Shown one piece after another: positions 1 to 7,820 of a stretch of 64,000 bases of DNA. The notes under the pieces were generated by a model. It saw only the letters and a list, made by a program, of their open reading frames with translations. It did not search any database and had not been told where the DNA came from. Within the stretch, counting starts at the first letter, position 1. Every line of letters begins with the position of its first letter. The position numbers and the translations under genes are program-made. The stretch lies in the NCBI GenBank assembly GCA_037388505.1, contig JARRKC010000029.1, forward strand, positions 1 to 64,000. The letters run 5' to 3'. The stretch is from JARRKC01 sp037388505. Its GTDB lineage: Bacteria > Acidobacteriota > UBA6911 > RPQK01 > JAPXNP01.

Positions 1-528
1 CAGGTGGTCTCCATCATGACGGCGACCGGTTTTTCGTCAGCGAACTTCAACACCTGGACACCCTTTGTCCACTTCCTGCTGCTGACGCTCATGTTCATCG
101 GCGGCTGCACCGGCTCAACCGCGGGAGGTCTCAAGGTTTCCAGGATTGCGCTGTTGTCCAAGGTGATCGGCCGTGAGCTGCGGCACTCGGCACGACCTCG
201 CGCCGTCGTACCGGTCCGGCTCAATGGTCAGGCGGTCCAGGACCGGGCGGTACAGCCCGTGCTGGCCTTCGTCTGCCTGGCCATTCTCACCAACCTGGCT
301 GCCAGCGCGCTTCTCTGTGCGACGGGACTGGACATCATCTCTGCCGTTTCGGGCGTCACGTCGTGCATGTTCAACGTTGGTCCCGGTCTCGGTTCGGTAG
401 GCCCGGCTTCGAACTACGGCCATCTGACGATGCTGGCCAAATGGGTGCTCATCTTTACCATGATCGCGGGGCGCCTGGAGTTCTTCAGCTTCTACGTGAT
501 CTTCAGCAAGTTCCTGTGGCAGCAGTAG
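1..528 (+). CDS. trkH: TrkH-family potassium uptake protein, C-terminal part (5' truncated by window)
   Basis: This is the membrane subunit of the Trk/Ktr potassium uptake system, which forms the K+ pore in the inner membrane. The frame is open from base 1, and its first residues (QVVSIMTATGFSS) match the selectivity-loop region preceding the last membrane pair of TrkH proteins. Further along are the conserved GGCTGSTAGGLK segment, several hydrophobic membrane segments, a second pore-loop-like stretch around GLDIISAVSG, and the family-typical end GRLEFFSFYVI. Only about the last 175 residues are visible, so the start and any adjacent TrkA gene lie outside the window. The stop is 10 bases from the stop of the convergent TolC-like gene, leaving no room for a conventional terminator. 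The family assignment is confident. TrkH versus KtrB cannot be settled from the fragment. Confidence 0.9.
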   Translation, partial: QVVSIMTATGFSSANFNTWTPFVHFLLLTLMFIGGCTGSTAGGLKVSRIALLSKVIGRELRHSARPRAVVPVRLNGQAVQDRAVQPVLAFVCLAILTNLAASALLCATGLDIISAVSGVTSCMFNVGPGLGSVGPASNYGHLTMLAKWVLIFTMIAGRLEFFSFYVIFSKFLWQQ

Positions 529-538
529 GGGAGCATAT

Positions 539-2203
539 TCACTGAGGCCGCACGACATTCTGATCCTCGGCGTCGTTGAGGATGATGTTGTGGCGCTGCA
601 GGGTTCTGCCCACTGCCTGGTCGAGCGTGGCGTAGTTTTCGATCAGATCGATTCGGGCGCGCAGCAGAACGCTCTGAGCCACCATCAGATCCCGCTGAGC
701 CTCGAGCAAGTCCCGCGTCGTCCCCATCCCGACGTCGAATCGCGCCTGTTCTCCATCGACCCTCTCCTGGGCTGCTTTGACGGCGGTCTCCGAAGCCTCG
801 ACCCGAGCGCGATTTCCTTCGATCAGAGTCAAAGTATTCCTGATTTCTGTTCCGATGTTCTGCTTGACCGAGCCTCGCTGCATCCGGGCCTGGTTCAGCT
901 CGATCTGAGCCTGTGCATTGCGCGCCCGGGCCTCGGTATTGTGGATGGGAAACTGGAGATTGAGGCCGACAACGTAACCGTAGTACGTACCGCTGAATGT
1001 CTGTGAGAGCGCGTCTCCAAGTCCACCGGGGATGATCGCGACGATCGGAGGATTGATGAAGCCCTGGGAAAAATCGCGCTCAACCGTCGTGCCGCCCAGC
1101 CCGAACTGCTGATAGCCACCCACAAAGTCGAGTGAGGGCCTGAGCTTGTCACGGCTTCGAGTGAGGTCCACCTCCCGATTCGCGATCGTCAGGTCGGACT
1201 GCTGGATTTCAGGCCGCAATGAGATCGCAGATTCGATGAGCTGATCGTAGGGCTCCGGTTGAGGAAGCGTGCGTTTCGTTTGATCCGGTACCAGTTGGCC
1301 CGAGAATTTGCGCGGGTCATCGAGAGAAGTGATGAGCTTGATCAACCGGTCCTGCGCCAGCCGGTACGAGGACTGCGATCCGATCAGCTCCTCGCGGCGC
1401 AAAGCCACTTCCGCCTGGGCCTGAACCACTTCGAGTCGAGAGGCTGTACCGACTTCCAGGCGGGCCTGATTCTGCTCGTACGTGGTTTGGGCCAGTTCCA
1501 GCGACTTCTGTTTGACCTCGATGTCCTGAAGTGAATAGTCCAGCTCCCAGAAACCGTCCTGGACCTGGGAGACCACATTGATCACCTCGGCACGAAACTG
1601 CGCACCCGAGAGTTCGAGGTTGTTCCGGCTGATCTCGAGGTCGTACTCGGCATCGGCTTTCATGAACCCTTCGAGCAGCTTCTGATGAAAGGTAACGTTG
1701 AACTGGGTGTTGATAGCAGGCACGAGAGAACTGAAGAAATTCGTGGTTCGGTTCCGGATCCCCTCGAAATCCACCTGGAGCGACGATCCGGTACTGAACG
1801 GGTGCTCATATCCGAACGTGTAATCGGTCACGATGTCGGTGACACTTGGGCCTCCCGACAGAACGCTCGCCGACGGCGTCTTCGCCCGATTCCAGTTGAA
1901 ACCGAAGTTTCCCGTCGGATCGTAAGCCGATCGGTCCAAAGTGATGTCCCACTCCCTCAGGAGCCGGTTGTGCCGCTCGAGATTGAGGTCGTAGTTGTTC
2001 TCGAGCGCAAGCTCGATCGCTTCACCTTCGGTCAGGTAGAGCTTGTCTCCAACCCAGCGGCCGAGTTGGCGGAGCGGACCTATCTCCACTTTTGAGACAG
2101 GGACGTCCTCATAGTATTTCTTGATCAGTTCATCTTGTGCTCTCAGGTCCGTTCCACCGAGAAGCACACAAGCACCAAGCACCACCAGCAGGTTCCTCAA
2201 CAT
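539..2203 (-). CDS. TolC-family outer-membrane efflux protein
   Basis: The protein has 554 residues with an N-terminal signal peptide (MLRNLLVVLGACVLLGG then a small-residue cleavage region ending LRAQ). The body shows the alternating long alpha-helical hairpin and beta-strand pattern of outer membrane efflux proteins (two OEP repeats). Typical segments are EAIELALENNYDLNLERHN near residue 60 and the C-terminal hairpin with ARFDVGMGTTRDLLEAQRDL. Such proteins trimerise into a channel-tunnel that docks to a periplasmic adaptor and an inner-membrane pump for type I secretion or drug efflux. No pump gene is adjacent; the HlyD/MacB-like genes at 49-54 kb could be partners but are distant. A GGAG motif sits 9 bases before the ATG. 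The length is slightly above that of E. coli TolC. The substrate is unknown. Confidence 0.9.
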   Translation of the reverse strand: MLRNLLVVLGACVLLGGTDLRAQDELIKKYYEDVPVSKVEIGPLRQLGRWVGDKLYLTEGEAIELALENNYDLNLERHNRLLREWDITLDRSAYDPTGNFGFNWNRAKTPSASVLSGGPSVTDIVTDYTFGYEHPFSTGSSLQVDFEGIRNRTTNFFSSLVPAINTQFNVTFHQKLLEGFMKADAEYDLEISRNNLELSGAQFRAEVINVVSQVQDGFWELDYSLQDIEVKQKSLELAQTTYEQNQARLEVGTASRLEVVQAQAEVALRREELIGSQSSYRLAQDRLIKLITSLDDPRKFSGQLVPDQTKRTLPQPEPYDQLIESAISLRPEIQQSDLTIANREVDLTRSRDKLRPSLDFVGGYQQFGLGGTTVERDFSQGFINPPIVAIIPGGLGDALSQTFSGTYYGYVVGLNLQFPIHNTEARARNAQAQIELNQARMQRGSVKQNIGTEIRNTLTLIEGNRARVEASETAVKAAQERVDGEQARFDVGMGTTRDLLEAQRDLMVAQSVLLRARIDLIENYATLDQAVGRTLQRHNIILNDAEDQNVVRPQ

Positions 2204-2639
2204 GAGTTCGTCTCCATGCGTAATGTATCGAAGGCTCTATGGCGGCAGGGGATGTCGCTCGCCATACCTCAGGTTACGCAGGCCCCAGAAAGACACAGGC
2301 AGGATCCATCCAACGCTCAACTCTCTCCGCCGCTTTCAGAACAGGTCACTCACCCGTCGATCGGCAGCCCTCAAAATACTTCAAAGCCGCGCACAGAGTC
2401 AAAATCGAGCACGTCAAAAGTCGACAAAACCGCTCAAACTGGAATTTCCAGGACCATGGGATTTGTGGCGGCAATCCGTCATTTTTCACAAATTGTGGAT
2501 AACCGCTGTGAACCCGCTGTGACATGTTCGAGCAGGCCCCTTCATGCTGGTCCATCGAGCCTAGCGGCCCTCACTGCACATTCTCTATGCACCATGAAAA
2601 ACGGGATTTTTCTCTTCGTGTTGTGCAAACGGCTGTGTA
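2204..2639. other. Gene-free leader region between the tolC-like gene and the candidate structured RNA
   Basis: I see no convincing protein gene here. It must contain the promoter of the minus-strand TolC-like gene and probably that of the plus-strand structured RNA beginning near 2640. Visible small signals are an interrupted palindrome CACAAATTGTG with an overlapping TGTGGATAA (2494-2502, a match to the DnaA-box consensus), and a direct repeat CCGCTGTGA just after it. No convincing sigma-70 promoter could be assigned. A weak TAGACT (2638-2643) could serve as a -10 for the RNA, but its -35 is poor. The plus-strand frame is open through this region, but its translation is serine/arginine-rich and does not resemble any family I know. 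Confidence 0.5.
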
Positions 2640-3294
2640 GACTTGCGTTTGTCCCAAGGGGTAAACGCAAACAAGGCGGAAACCCCGGAGGCAGCGACCT
2701 CAACGGGAACATCCTGAAAGTGATTCCTTCGGGAATGATCTTCAAGGGTTCGTTGAGGAGATGCTGGGAGGTTGATTCGTCGGTCTTTCAGCAGAACCAA
2801 GTCAAGTCGGCAACGCCTTGGTCTGGTCGTTCGGCTTCGACGGTCCCCTGGGCTTGTGGGAATGCATCTCGGTTATTAATTGAGGGCAGTTCCGCAAGGC
2901 TTCAGGAGCAGGGCGTTTTTGGTTGCTTCGGCGGCCGGAAGACCCCCGAAAGGATTGTGAAGCTAGAGGTGGATCTTCGGATCTTCTTCGATGCTTCTTC
3001 AGATCCGGACTTGAAAAGTTGGAGCCGAAAACGGGTCAACGACTTCGGTCGGCGGCCCGGGTCTCCAGGATGTGTTCTCGGCTGGCTTCGTTGTGGGCAC
3101 GGGGAGGTCATCCCTTCTTGTCCCATGACGGTAGCGAGCGGGCTCAGCGTGAGGGATTGGCGTCGTAGGATTCGCTTCGGTGGATCGGACAGCGTAAGTT
3201 CCGAAGCTGGACATGCTGGATATCTTCTTCGGAAGGTGGAAAGTATTGGGAGCACATAACCGCCTTCTCGCGAATATCACTTGGGACTTTTTTT
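2640..3294 (+). ncRNA. Candidate large structured noncoding RNA (novel; many cUUCGg hairpins, ends at a 7-T run)
   Basis: The plus strand folds by eye into a nearly continuous series of helices. These are 2643-2650/2663-2670; 2698-2710/2748-2758 enclosing 2723-2727/2732-2736; 2762-2775/2780-2793 (14 pairs including G-U); 2796-2801/2817-2822; 2868-2874/2878-2884; 2911-2926/2931-2946 (small bulges); 2972-2975/2980-2983; 3018-3021/3037-3040; 3040-3043/3048-3051; 3107-3111/3125-3129; 3169-3175/3180-3186; 3199-3206/3227-3234. TTCG loops closed by C-G occur at 2728, 2927, 2976, 3044, 3176 and 3228 (the last as an alternative fold). G-U pairs and UUCG loops make sense only for a plus-strand transcript. 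The octamer 2651-2658 is complementary to 3280-3287, immediately before seven T's (3288-3294), which resembles a closing or terminator helix. I recognise none of tmRNA, RNase P RNA, SRP RNA or 6S RNA. The 5' end is uncertain. Confidence 0.6.
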
Positions 3295-3403
3295 ATCCCT
3301 CCAAGCCACATGGCCGGAGATTCTTGCCGGAATTGATCTTTCGGAACCTGATCAGCCTTGCAACCCCCCGGCGCCAGTGCGAAGATTTGGACCATTACGA
3401 CGC

Positions 3404-4210
3404 ATGATGAAAAAGATACACATTGTTCTCTCGTTGTCGTTGCTGGTGTTTGCGCTCGTTTCGATCATGGCACAACAACAGCCCACCCAGAAGAAGAAGC
3501 TCCTGGCCATCGGGATGTCTGCAGGTTATCAGCATGAATCCGTCTCCGATGCCCTGGGGACACTCTATGAGTTGGGCCAGGAGACCGGACTTTGGGAAAC
3601 CTTCATGCACACGGACGTCCGGCCGATCACGAAGAAGACGCTCCCGGATAATGCGAAGAACCTCGATTATTTCGATGCCGTGTTCTTCATGACTTCCGGT
3701 GAGTTGCCGATGGATGACCAGCAAAAAGCTGACCTTCTTTCGTTCGTCAAGGAAGACGGCAAGGGATTCCTCGGTGCCCACAACGCAACCGATACTTTCT
3801 ACAAGTGGCCCGAGTACGGGGAGATGATCGGCGGTTACTTCGACGGCCATCCCTGGAACCAGTTCGACGCGACCATCAAGGTGGAGGATCCGGATTTTCC
3901 AGCGATGAAGCCGTTTCCGCCTACCTTCCACCTGATGGACGAGATCTATCAGACCAAGGACTTCTCGCGATCCAGGGTACGCGTCCTGATGAGCCTCGAC
4001 ACCTCGAACGTGGACCTCAAGGAGCAAGGCGTTCACACCACCGACATACCCATCGCCTGGGCTCGGAATTATGGGAAGGGCCGGGTCTTCTACTGTGGGT
4101 TGGGCCATCGGCAGGAAGTCTGGCAGCGAAAGGACATCCGCCAAATGTGGACGGAAGCCGTCAAGTGGGCCATGGGACTGACGGACGGTGACGCGACGCC
4201 GCGCCCTTGA
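3404..4210 (+). CDS. Secreted ThuA-like domain protein
   Basis: The protein has 268 residues if started at the first of two adjacent ATGs (3404 or 3407), the start that places a clean signal peptide (MMKKIHIVLSLSLLVFALVS) at the N-terminus. An upstream in-frame extension exists but lacks signal character. The mature part is a ThuA (trehalose utilisation, PF06283) domain of glutamine-amidotransferase-like fold. Evidence is KKLLAIGMSAGYQHES, FDAVFFMTSGELPM, GFLGAHNATDTFY, FDGHPWNQFDATIKVEDPDF, the YQTKDFSRSRVRVLMSLD strand and the end GRVFYCGLGHRQEVW. In planctomycetes, acidobacteria and related groups these secreted proteins are linked to sugar or glycoside metabolism, but the reaction is not established. 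No good ribosome-binding site is visible. It lies 109 bases after the T-run of the candidate RNA, so it could be read through from it. Confidence 0.85.
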   Translation: MMKKIHIVLSLSLLVFALVSIMAQQQPTQKKKLLAIGMSAGYQHESVSDALGTLYELGQETGLWETFMHTDVRPITKKTLPDNAKNLDYFDAVFFMTSGELPMDDQQKADLLSFVKEDGKGFLGAHNATDTFYKWPEYGEMIGGYFDGHPWNQFDATIKVEDPDFPAMKPFPPTFHLMDEIYQTKDFSRSRVRVLMSLDTSNVDLKEQGVHTTDIPIAWARNYGKGRVFYCGLGHRQEVWQRKDIRQMWTEAVKWAMGLTDGDATPRP

Positions 4211-4238
4211 AACCCGTCCTGCGGGTTAAGATGGTGAG

Positions 4239-4847
4239 ATGCTGACTCGGGTTCGGACTGTCGCACTTCTGGGTGTGCTAGTGCTTGGTGTGCCCTTCGT
4301 TGCCGCCAAATACAAGATCAAGGAATTTCAGGTTCACGCCGCAGGCGACTATGCTGCACATCAGTCGTTCCAGAACCTCGTCATCGGCGCTTATCCCTGC
4401 AACACACTGGAGAAGACACTGGAGCTCTTTGACACGGACAAGCTGTTCGAGAAGGGGCTGATGCCGGTTCTGATCGTTGTCCAGAATGACGGCTCGTTTC
4501 CTGTGGAGCTCGATGAGGATCAGATCTTTCTGGTCGATGATTCGGGGCAAAGGTACCCGACCATCCCCTATACCGACGTCCTTCTGGAGATCAATTCCAA
4601 GAAGTCCAAATCGAATTTGCCGAATATCCAAGATCTCCACAAGCTGGTCAAGAAGGAGATGTTGTTGGACTTCGAACACAAGGCTTTTGGAGAGAAACTG
4701 ATCGCCCCCGGCTCTACGGACCATGGTGTGATCTTCTATCGCCTTCCTGCAGGTGGGAACCTCGAAGGTCACCGTCTCTATTTACCCGAGATCGTCAATC
4801 GAACCAACAACGCTCGGCTCATGTTCTTCGAGTTTGATTTGCAGTAG
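4239..4847 (+). CDS. Secreted protein of unknown function (Ig-like/DUF4352-like guess)
   Basis: The protein has 202 residues with an N-terminal signal peptide (MLTRVRTVALLGVLVLGVPFVAA), so it is probably periplasmic. The rest is rich in beta strands, with the pattern VLIVVQNDGSFPVELDEDQIFLVDDSGQRYP. That pattern resembles the small extracellular Ig-like domains in which a strand pair describes 'long-term' residues in proteins such as DUF4352; this is a resemblance only. There is no catalytic motif, and only one cysteine is left after signal cleavage, so no disulfide is expected. It sits 28 bases after the ThuA-like gene and 15 bases before the M16 peptidase gene on the same strand, so it is likely co-transcribed with them. 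I do not recognise a function. Confidence 0.8.
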   Translation: MLTRVRTVALLGVLVLGVPFVAAKYKIKEFQVHAAGDYAAHQSFQNLVIGAYPCNTLEKTLELFDTDKLFEKGLMPVLIVVQNDGSFPVELDEDQIFLVDDSGQRYPTIPYTDVLLEINSKKSKSNLPNIQDLHKLVKKEMLLDFEHKAFGEKLIAPGSTDHGVIFYRLPAGGNLEGHRLYLPEIVNRTNNARLMFFEFDLQ

Positions 4848-4862
4848 CTGATTCAACATCGA

Positions 4863-6134
4863 ATGGAATCTACTGAAACGCCCCGTATCGAATTCGTTGA
4901 AGAACGCCTGCCCAACGGCCTCTGGGTGGTTCTGGCTCCCAACGACCGGATACCTCTGGCGCATGTCGCACTTCACTACCGTATAGGCTCGAGCTACGAG
5001 ACCCCGGGGAGCTCCGGTTTGGCTCACTTGTTCGAACACATGATGTTTCAGGGATCCGCTCACGTCGCGAAGAACGAGCACGGGTTGCTCATCGACGAGG
5101 CGGGTGGCCAGTGGAATGCCTCGACGAACAAGGATCGAACCCTTTACTTCGACACGCTGCCTTCCCACTACCTCGAGTTGGCTCTGTGGCTCGAGGCCGA
5201 TCGGATGTCGTCGCTGGCCGTCACTGAAGAGAACTTCGAGAACCAGCGGCGTACCGTGATCGAAGAGAAGAAGCAGAGCTACGACAATCAGCCCTACGGG
5301 CTCGCGCACCTGCGATTCGATGCGCTGGCGTACGACAATTGGGCCTATGGCCACCCCATCATCGGCTCCGTGCAGGACCTCGAGGAGGCCACGATCGAAG
5401 ACGCAGTCGCCTTCCACGCGCGCTTCTACGGCCCCGGCAATGCGGTGCTGGTGCTGGCCGGCGACTTTCGAGTCGAGGATGCGCGGAACCTGATCCACAA
5501 GCACTTCGGCGCAATTCAGGATAGAACGGCTCCAGCGCAGCCCGACCTCAGCGAACCGCCCCAGTGCGGAGAGAAACTGGAGGAGTTGCGCGACCCGCTG
5601 GCCATGCTGCCCGCAGTTGGTCTAGCGTTTCACATGCCGGAGCTGGATTCCCCGGACTACTACGCACTCTCCATGCTTTCGTTGTTGCTCGCTGAAGGTG
5701 ACTCGTCGCGGCTCTATCGGCGCTTCGTGTACGACAACAACTGGATCACCGGCCTGTACGCGGGACCCAACCAGTATCGCGGCCCGGGTCTTTTCCGGAT
5801 CTGGTTTCAGGTCCAGCAGGGCGCTGACTTGGATCGAATCCTGGCGTCCCTTGACGAGGAGCTTCAACAACTCGGCGAGAAACAGGTGAGCGAGGCCGAA
5901 TTCGGCAAGGCTAAGGCACAGATCAAGTACCGCATGGTCTCCCGCATGGAAAGGATCTCCCAAGTCGGATCGCTGCTGGCGGAAGCGACTTCACTTCTGG
6001 CTGATCCGGATCTCGCCAATCGACAGCTGGACAAATTCCTCCAGATCACCGCAACGCAAGTCCGGGAGGCGGCCGCAAGAACCTTTCGCTCTGAGAATCG
6101 ATCACTGCTGATCGTCCGCCCGGGAAAGAGATGA
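4863..6134 (+). CDS. M16-family zinc peptidase (catalytic subunit)
   Basis: The protein has 423 residues, the usual length for the short (M16B) insulinase/processing-peptidase type. The inverted zinc motif HxxEH is present as HLFEH around residue 57 within GSSGLAHLFEHMMFQGS. It is followed by the NASTNKDRTLYFDTLP segment and the downstream glutamate region (LALWLEADRM), as in active enzymes. The second half has the M16 C-terminal domain (LSLLLAEGDSSRLYRRFVYD). No signal peptide is apparent, so it is cytoplasmic or exported by another route. It overlaps the next gene by four bases (ATGA), the standard arrangement of M16 pairs. In such pairs one protein carries the zinc site and the partner carries substrate-binding residues. 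The partner here is broken. Confidence 0.92.
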   Translation: MESTETPRIEFVEERLPNGLWVVLAPNDRIPLAHVALHYRIGSSYETPGSSGLAHLFEHMMFQGSAHVAKNEHGLLIDEAGGQWNASTNKDRTLYFDTLPSHYLELALWLEADRMSSLAVTEENFENQRRTVIEEKKQSYDNQPYGLAHLRFDALAYDNWAYGHPIIGSVQDLEEATIEDAVAFHARFYGPGNAVLVLAGDFRVEDARNLIHKHFGAIQDRTAPAQPDLSEPPQCGEKLEELRDPLAMLPAVGLAFHMPELDSPDYYALSMLSLLLAEGDSSRLYRRFVYDNNWITGLYAGPNQYRGPGLFRIWFQVQQGADLDRILASLDEELQQLGEKQVSEAEFGKAKAQIKYRMVSRMERISQVGSLLAEATSLLADPDLANRQLDKFLQITATQVREAAARTFRSENRSLLIVRPGKR

Positions 6135-7365
6135 TGAGTAGCAGGCCACCTCGACCAACCGCGCCCAGGAACGTGGTATTCCCATCGATACCGGAGATCC
6201 GGCTGCCCGGAGGACACCACTTGATCTGTGTGGAGGACGATCACTTGCCGCGGGTCAGCGTGACCGTCGGACTGCCGGTAGGGCGCGCTCACGAACCTGA
6301 GGTGCCTCGCGGGCTCCTGCAGATGTCTCTTCAAATGCTGAAGGAGGGAACGTCTTCCCGCTCTTCGCGCCAGATCGCCGAACAGTTGGATCGGCTGGCC
6401 GCGAACTTCGATTCCGATCTCTACATGGAGCATGCCGGGATCACTTTGAGCTGCCTGAAGGAGCATCTGGCCTCCGCTCTCGAGATCTTCGCCGACCTGA
6501 TTCTGCGCCCGGCTTTTCCGCAGGAGGAACTCGACAAGCTCCTCACGCGGTGGCGCAGTCTGCTGGTTGCTCAGCGTGCCGATCCGGGATTCCTGGCGAA
6601 CGAGCGTCTGTTTCTGGGGCTGTTCCCCGAGCACCCCTACTCGAGAATCTCCGTTCCACCCGAGCATCTCAAGCTGATCCAGCGGTCGACGATCCGGGAC
6701 TTCTATCTCCGTTACTCTCGGGTGAAGGGCATGATCATCCTTTTTTCGGGTTCGATCTCGATCGGACGGGCAGAAGAGCTCGTCCATCGCTCGTTCCCGC
6801 ACCTCAACGGGAACCCGGCTCCGGGGTTTGAGCTTCCCGCAGCCGGTGCCGGCGGCGTGCAGGTCCTTTTGGTAGACCGCCCGGAGTCCTCAGAGAGCAG
6901 AAAGGTTATACCTATGGGGCCTACAGCTCTCTGAACGGCTACACGCAGGCGGGCGTTTTGGTTTCAGGAACCAGCGTCCGCACCGAAACGACCGTCGAAG
7001 CAGTGACCGACATCTTCGAAGAAATGCGTGGACTGCGAGAGTCTCCCCCGTCGGCGGCCGAACTCGAACGCTGCAAGGCGGAGTTGATCGGTTCCTTTCT
7101 GCGGCGACTGGAAACCCCGGCTTCCATAGCCGCACTGGAAGCGACACGGCGGTTGACCGCGCTGCCGGCAGAGTACTACCGTGAATTCATTCCGAGAATC
7201 CAGTCCGTTACTGCCCGGCAGGTGCAGGAGGCTGCGGCCAAATATCTGCGTCCGGAAGAGTCGCTTGTGGTCGTCGTCGGCGATCGGCGCGTCCTCGAGA
7301 GCGAATTGGCTCGTTTTGGTCCGGTCTCCGTTTTCGATGCCGCAGGGCAGCGACTGAACGATTGA
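6131..7365 (+). pseudogene. Second M16-family subunit, disrupted by an internal out-of-frame deletion
   Basis: This is the non-catalytic partner of the preceding M16 peptidase. The first frame (6131-6934) gives an M16 N-terminal half that has no HxxEH (the site reads RGLLQMSLQMLKEG). It runs through GSISIGRAEELVHRSFPHL to the strand VQVLLVDRPESSE, then goes out of frame and stops. The continuation lies in another frame from about 6892: REQKGYTYGAYSSLNG followed by the rest of the C-terminal domain to 7365. Between these two points family members normally have about 38 residues containing the GG.F.SRLN segment, and those are missing here. The lesion is therefore a deletion of roughly 110-115 bases, not a multiple of three, near 6885-6892. 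It may be real decay or an assembly error. Without it the gene would be a typical M16 subunit. Confidence 0.85.
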
Positions 7366-7379
7366 CCGAAAGGCGGCAT

Positions 7380-7685
7380 ATGGATAAGGAATCGCTCTTT
7401 CTTGAAGGTATGGAATTGTTCAGTGACGATAAGTTGGACGAAGCTGTGGAAGTCCTCTCCAAGGCTCTCGAGCTGGATCCAACCTACGGGGACGCACTGC
7501 ACGCGCTGGCCATGACTCTCTACCACAAGGGCGACGTCGATCGTGCGATCGAACTTGGGGAACGTCTCAGAGCCGCTGAGCCGGACAACGTTCACGCTTA
7601 TACGAGTCTCTCGATGTTCTACAACGCCAAGGGCTTCATCGCGAAGGCCGAGGAGATGGGTGCCGAAGCGGCCAAACGCGCATAG
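7380..7685 (+). CDS. Small TPR-repeat protein
   Basis: The protein has 101 residues from the ATG at 7380, preceded by GAAAGG about seven bases upstream. An in-frame TTG at 7362 is less likely. It consists of about three tetratricopeptide repeats: LFLEGMELFSDDKLDEAVEV, LSKALELDPTYGDALHALAM, and AIELGERLRAAEPDNVHAYT with SLSMFYNAKGFIAKAEE. Such short soluble TPR proteins usually mediate protein-protein contacts. There is no signal peptide and no catalytic domain. It starts 14 bases after the broken M16 gene on the same strand and so probably belongs to that operon. The specific partner is unknown. Confidence 0.85.
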   Translation: MDKESLFLEGMELFSDDKLDEAVEVLSKALELDPTYGDALHALAMTLYHKGDVDRAIELGERLRAAEPDNVHAYTSLSMFYNAKGFIAKAEEMGAEAAKRA

Positions 7686-7820
7686 GGTAAGACGAGTTTC
7701 CAGCTTGTTCTCGAACTCGAAGCCCCCGCCCCGGGACGAAAAACCCGGAATTCCGAGGTATGGAGGTGACGACGCGGCTGGTGAGAGGTTTCGGCAGTCT
7801 GTGAAGAACAAGCCGGAAGC

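Noticed and set aside
2494..2502. Perfect DnaA-box-like TGTGGATAA
   Set aside because: It is a single copy with no AT-rich DUE, no dnaA or dnaN gene and no box cluster; one match to a 9-mer is expected by chance in 64 kb on two strands.
2833..2843. GGCTTCGACGG resembling the conserved 5' motif of tmRNA
   Set aside because: No alanine tRNA-like 3' end, no TTCGAATCC T-arm and no tag reading frame ending in LAA nearby; it forms part of the hairpin series.
2135..3259. Long plus-strand reading frame as a protein gene
   Set aside because: The translation is Ser/Arg-rich with no domain, overlaps the tolC-like start, and the same interval is better explained by RNA stems with G-U pairs.
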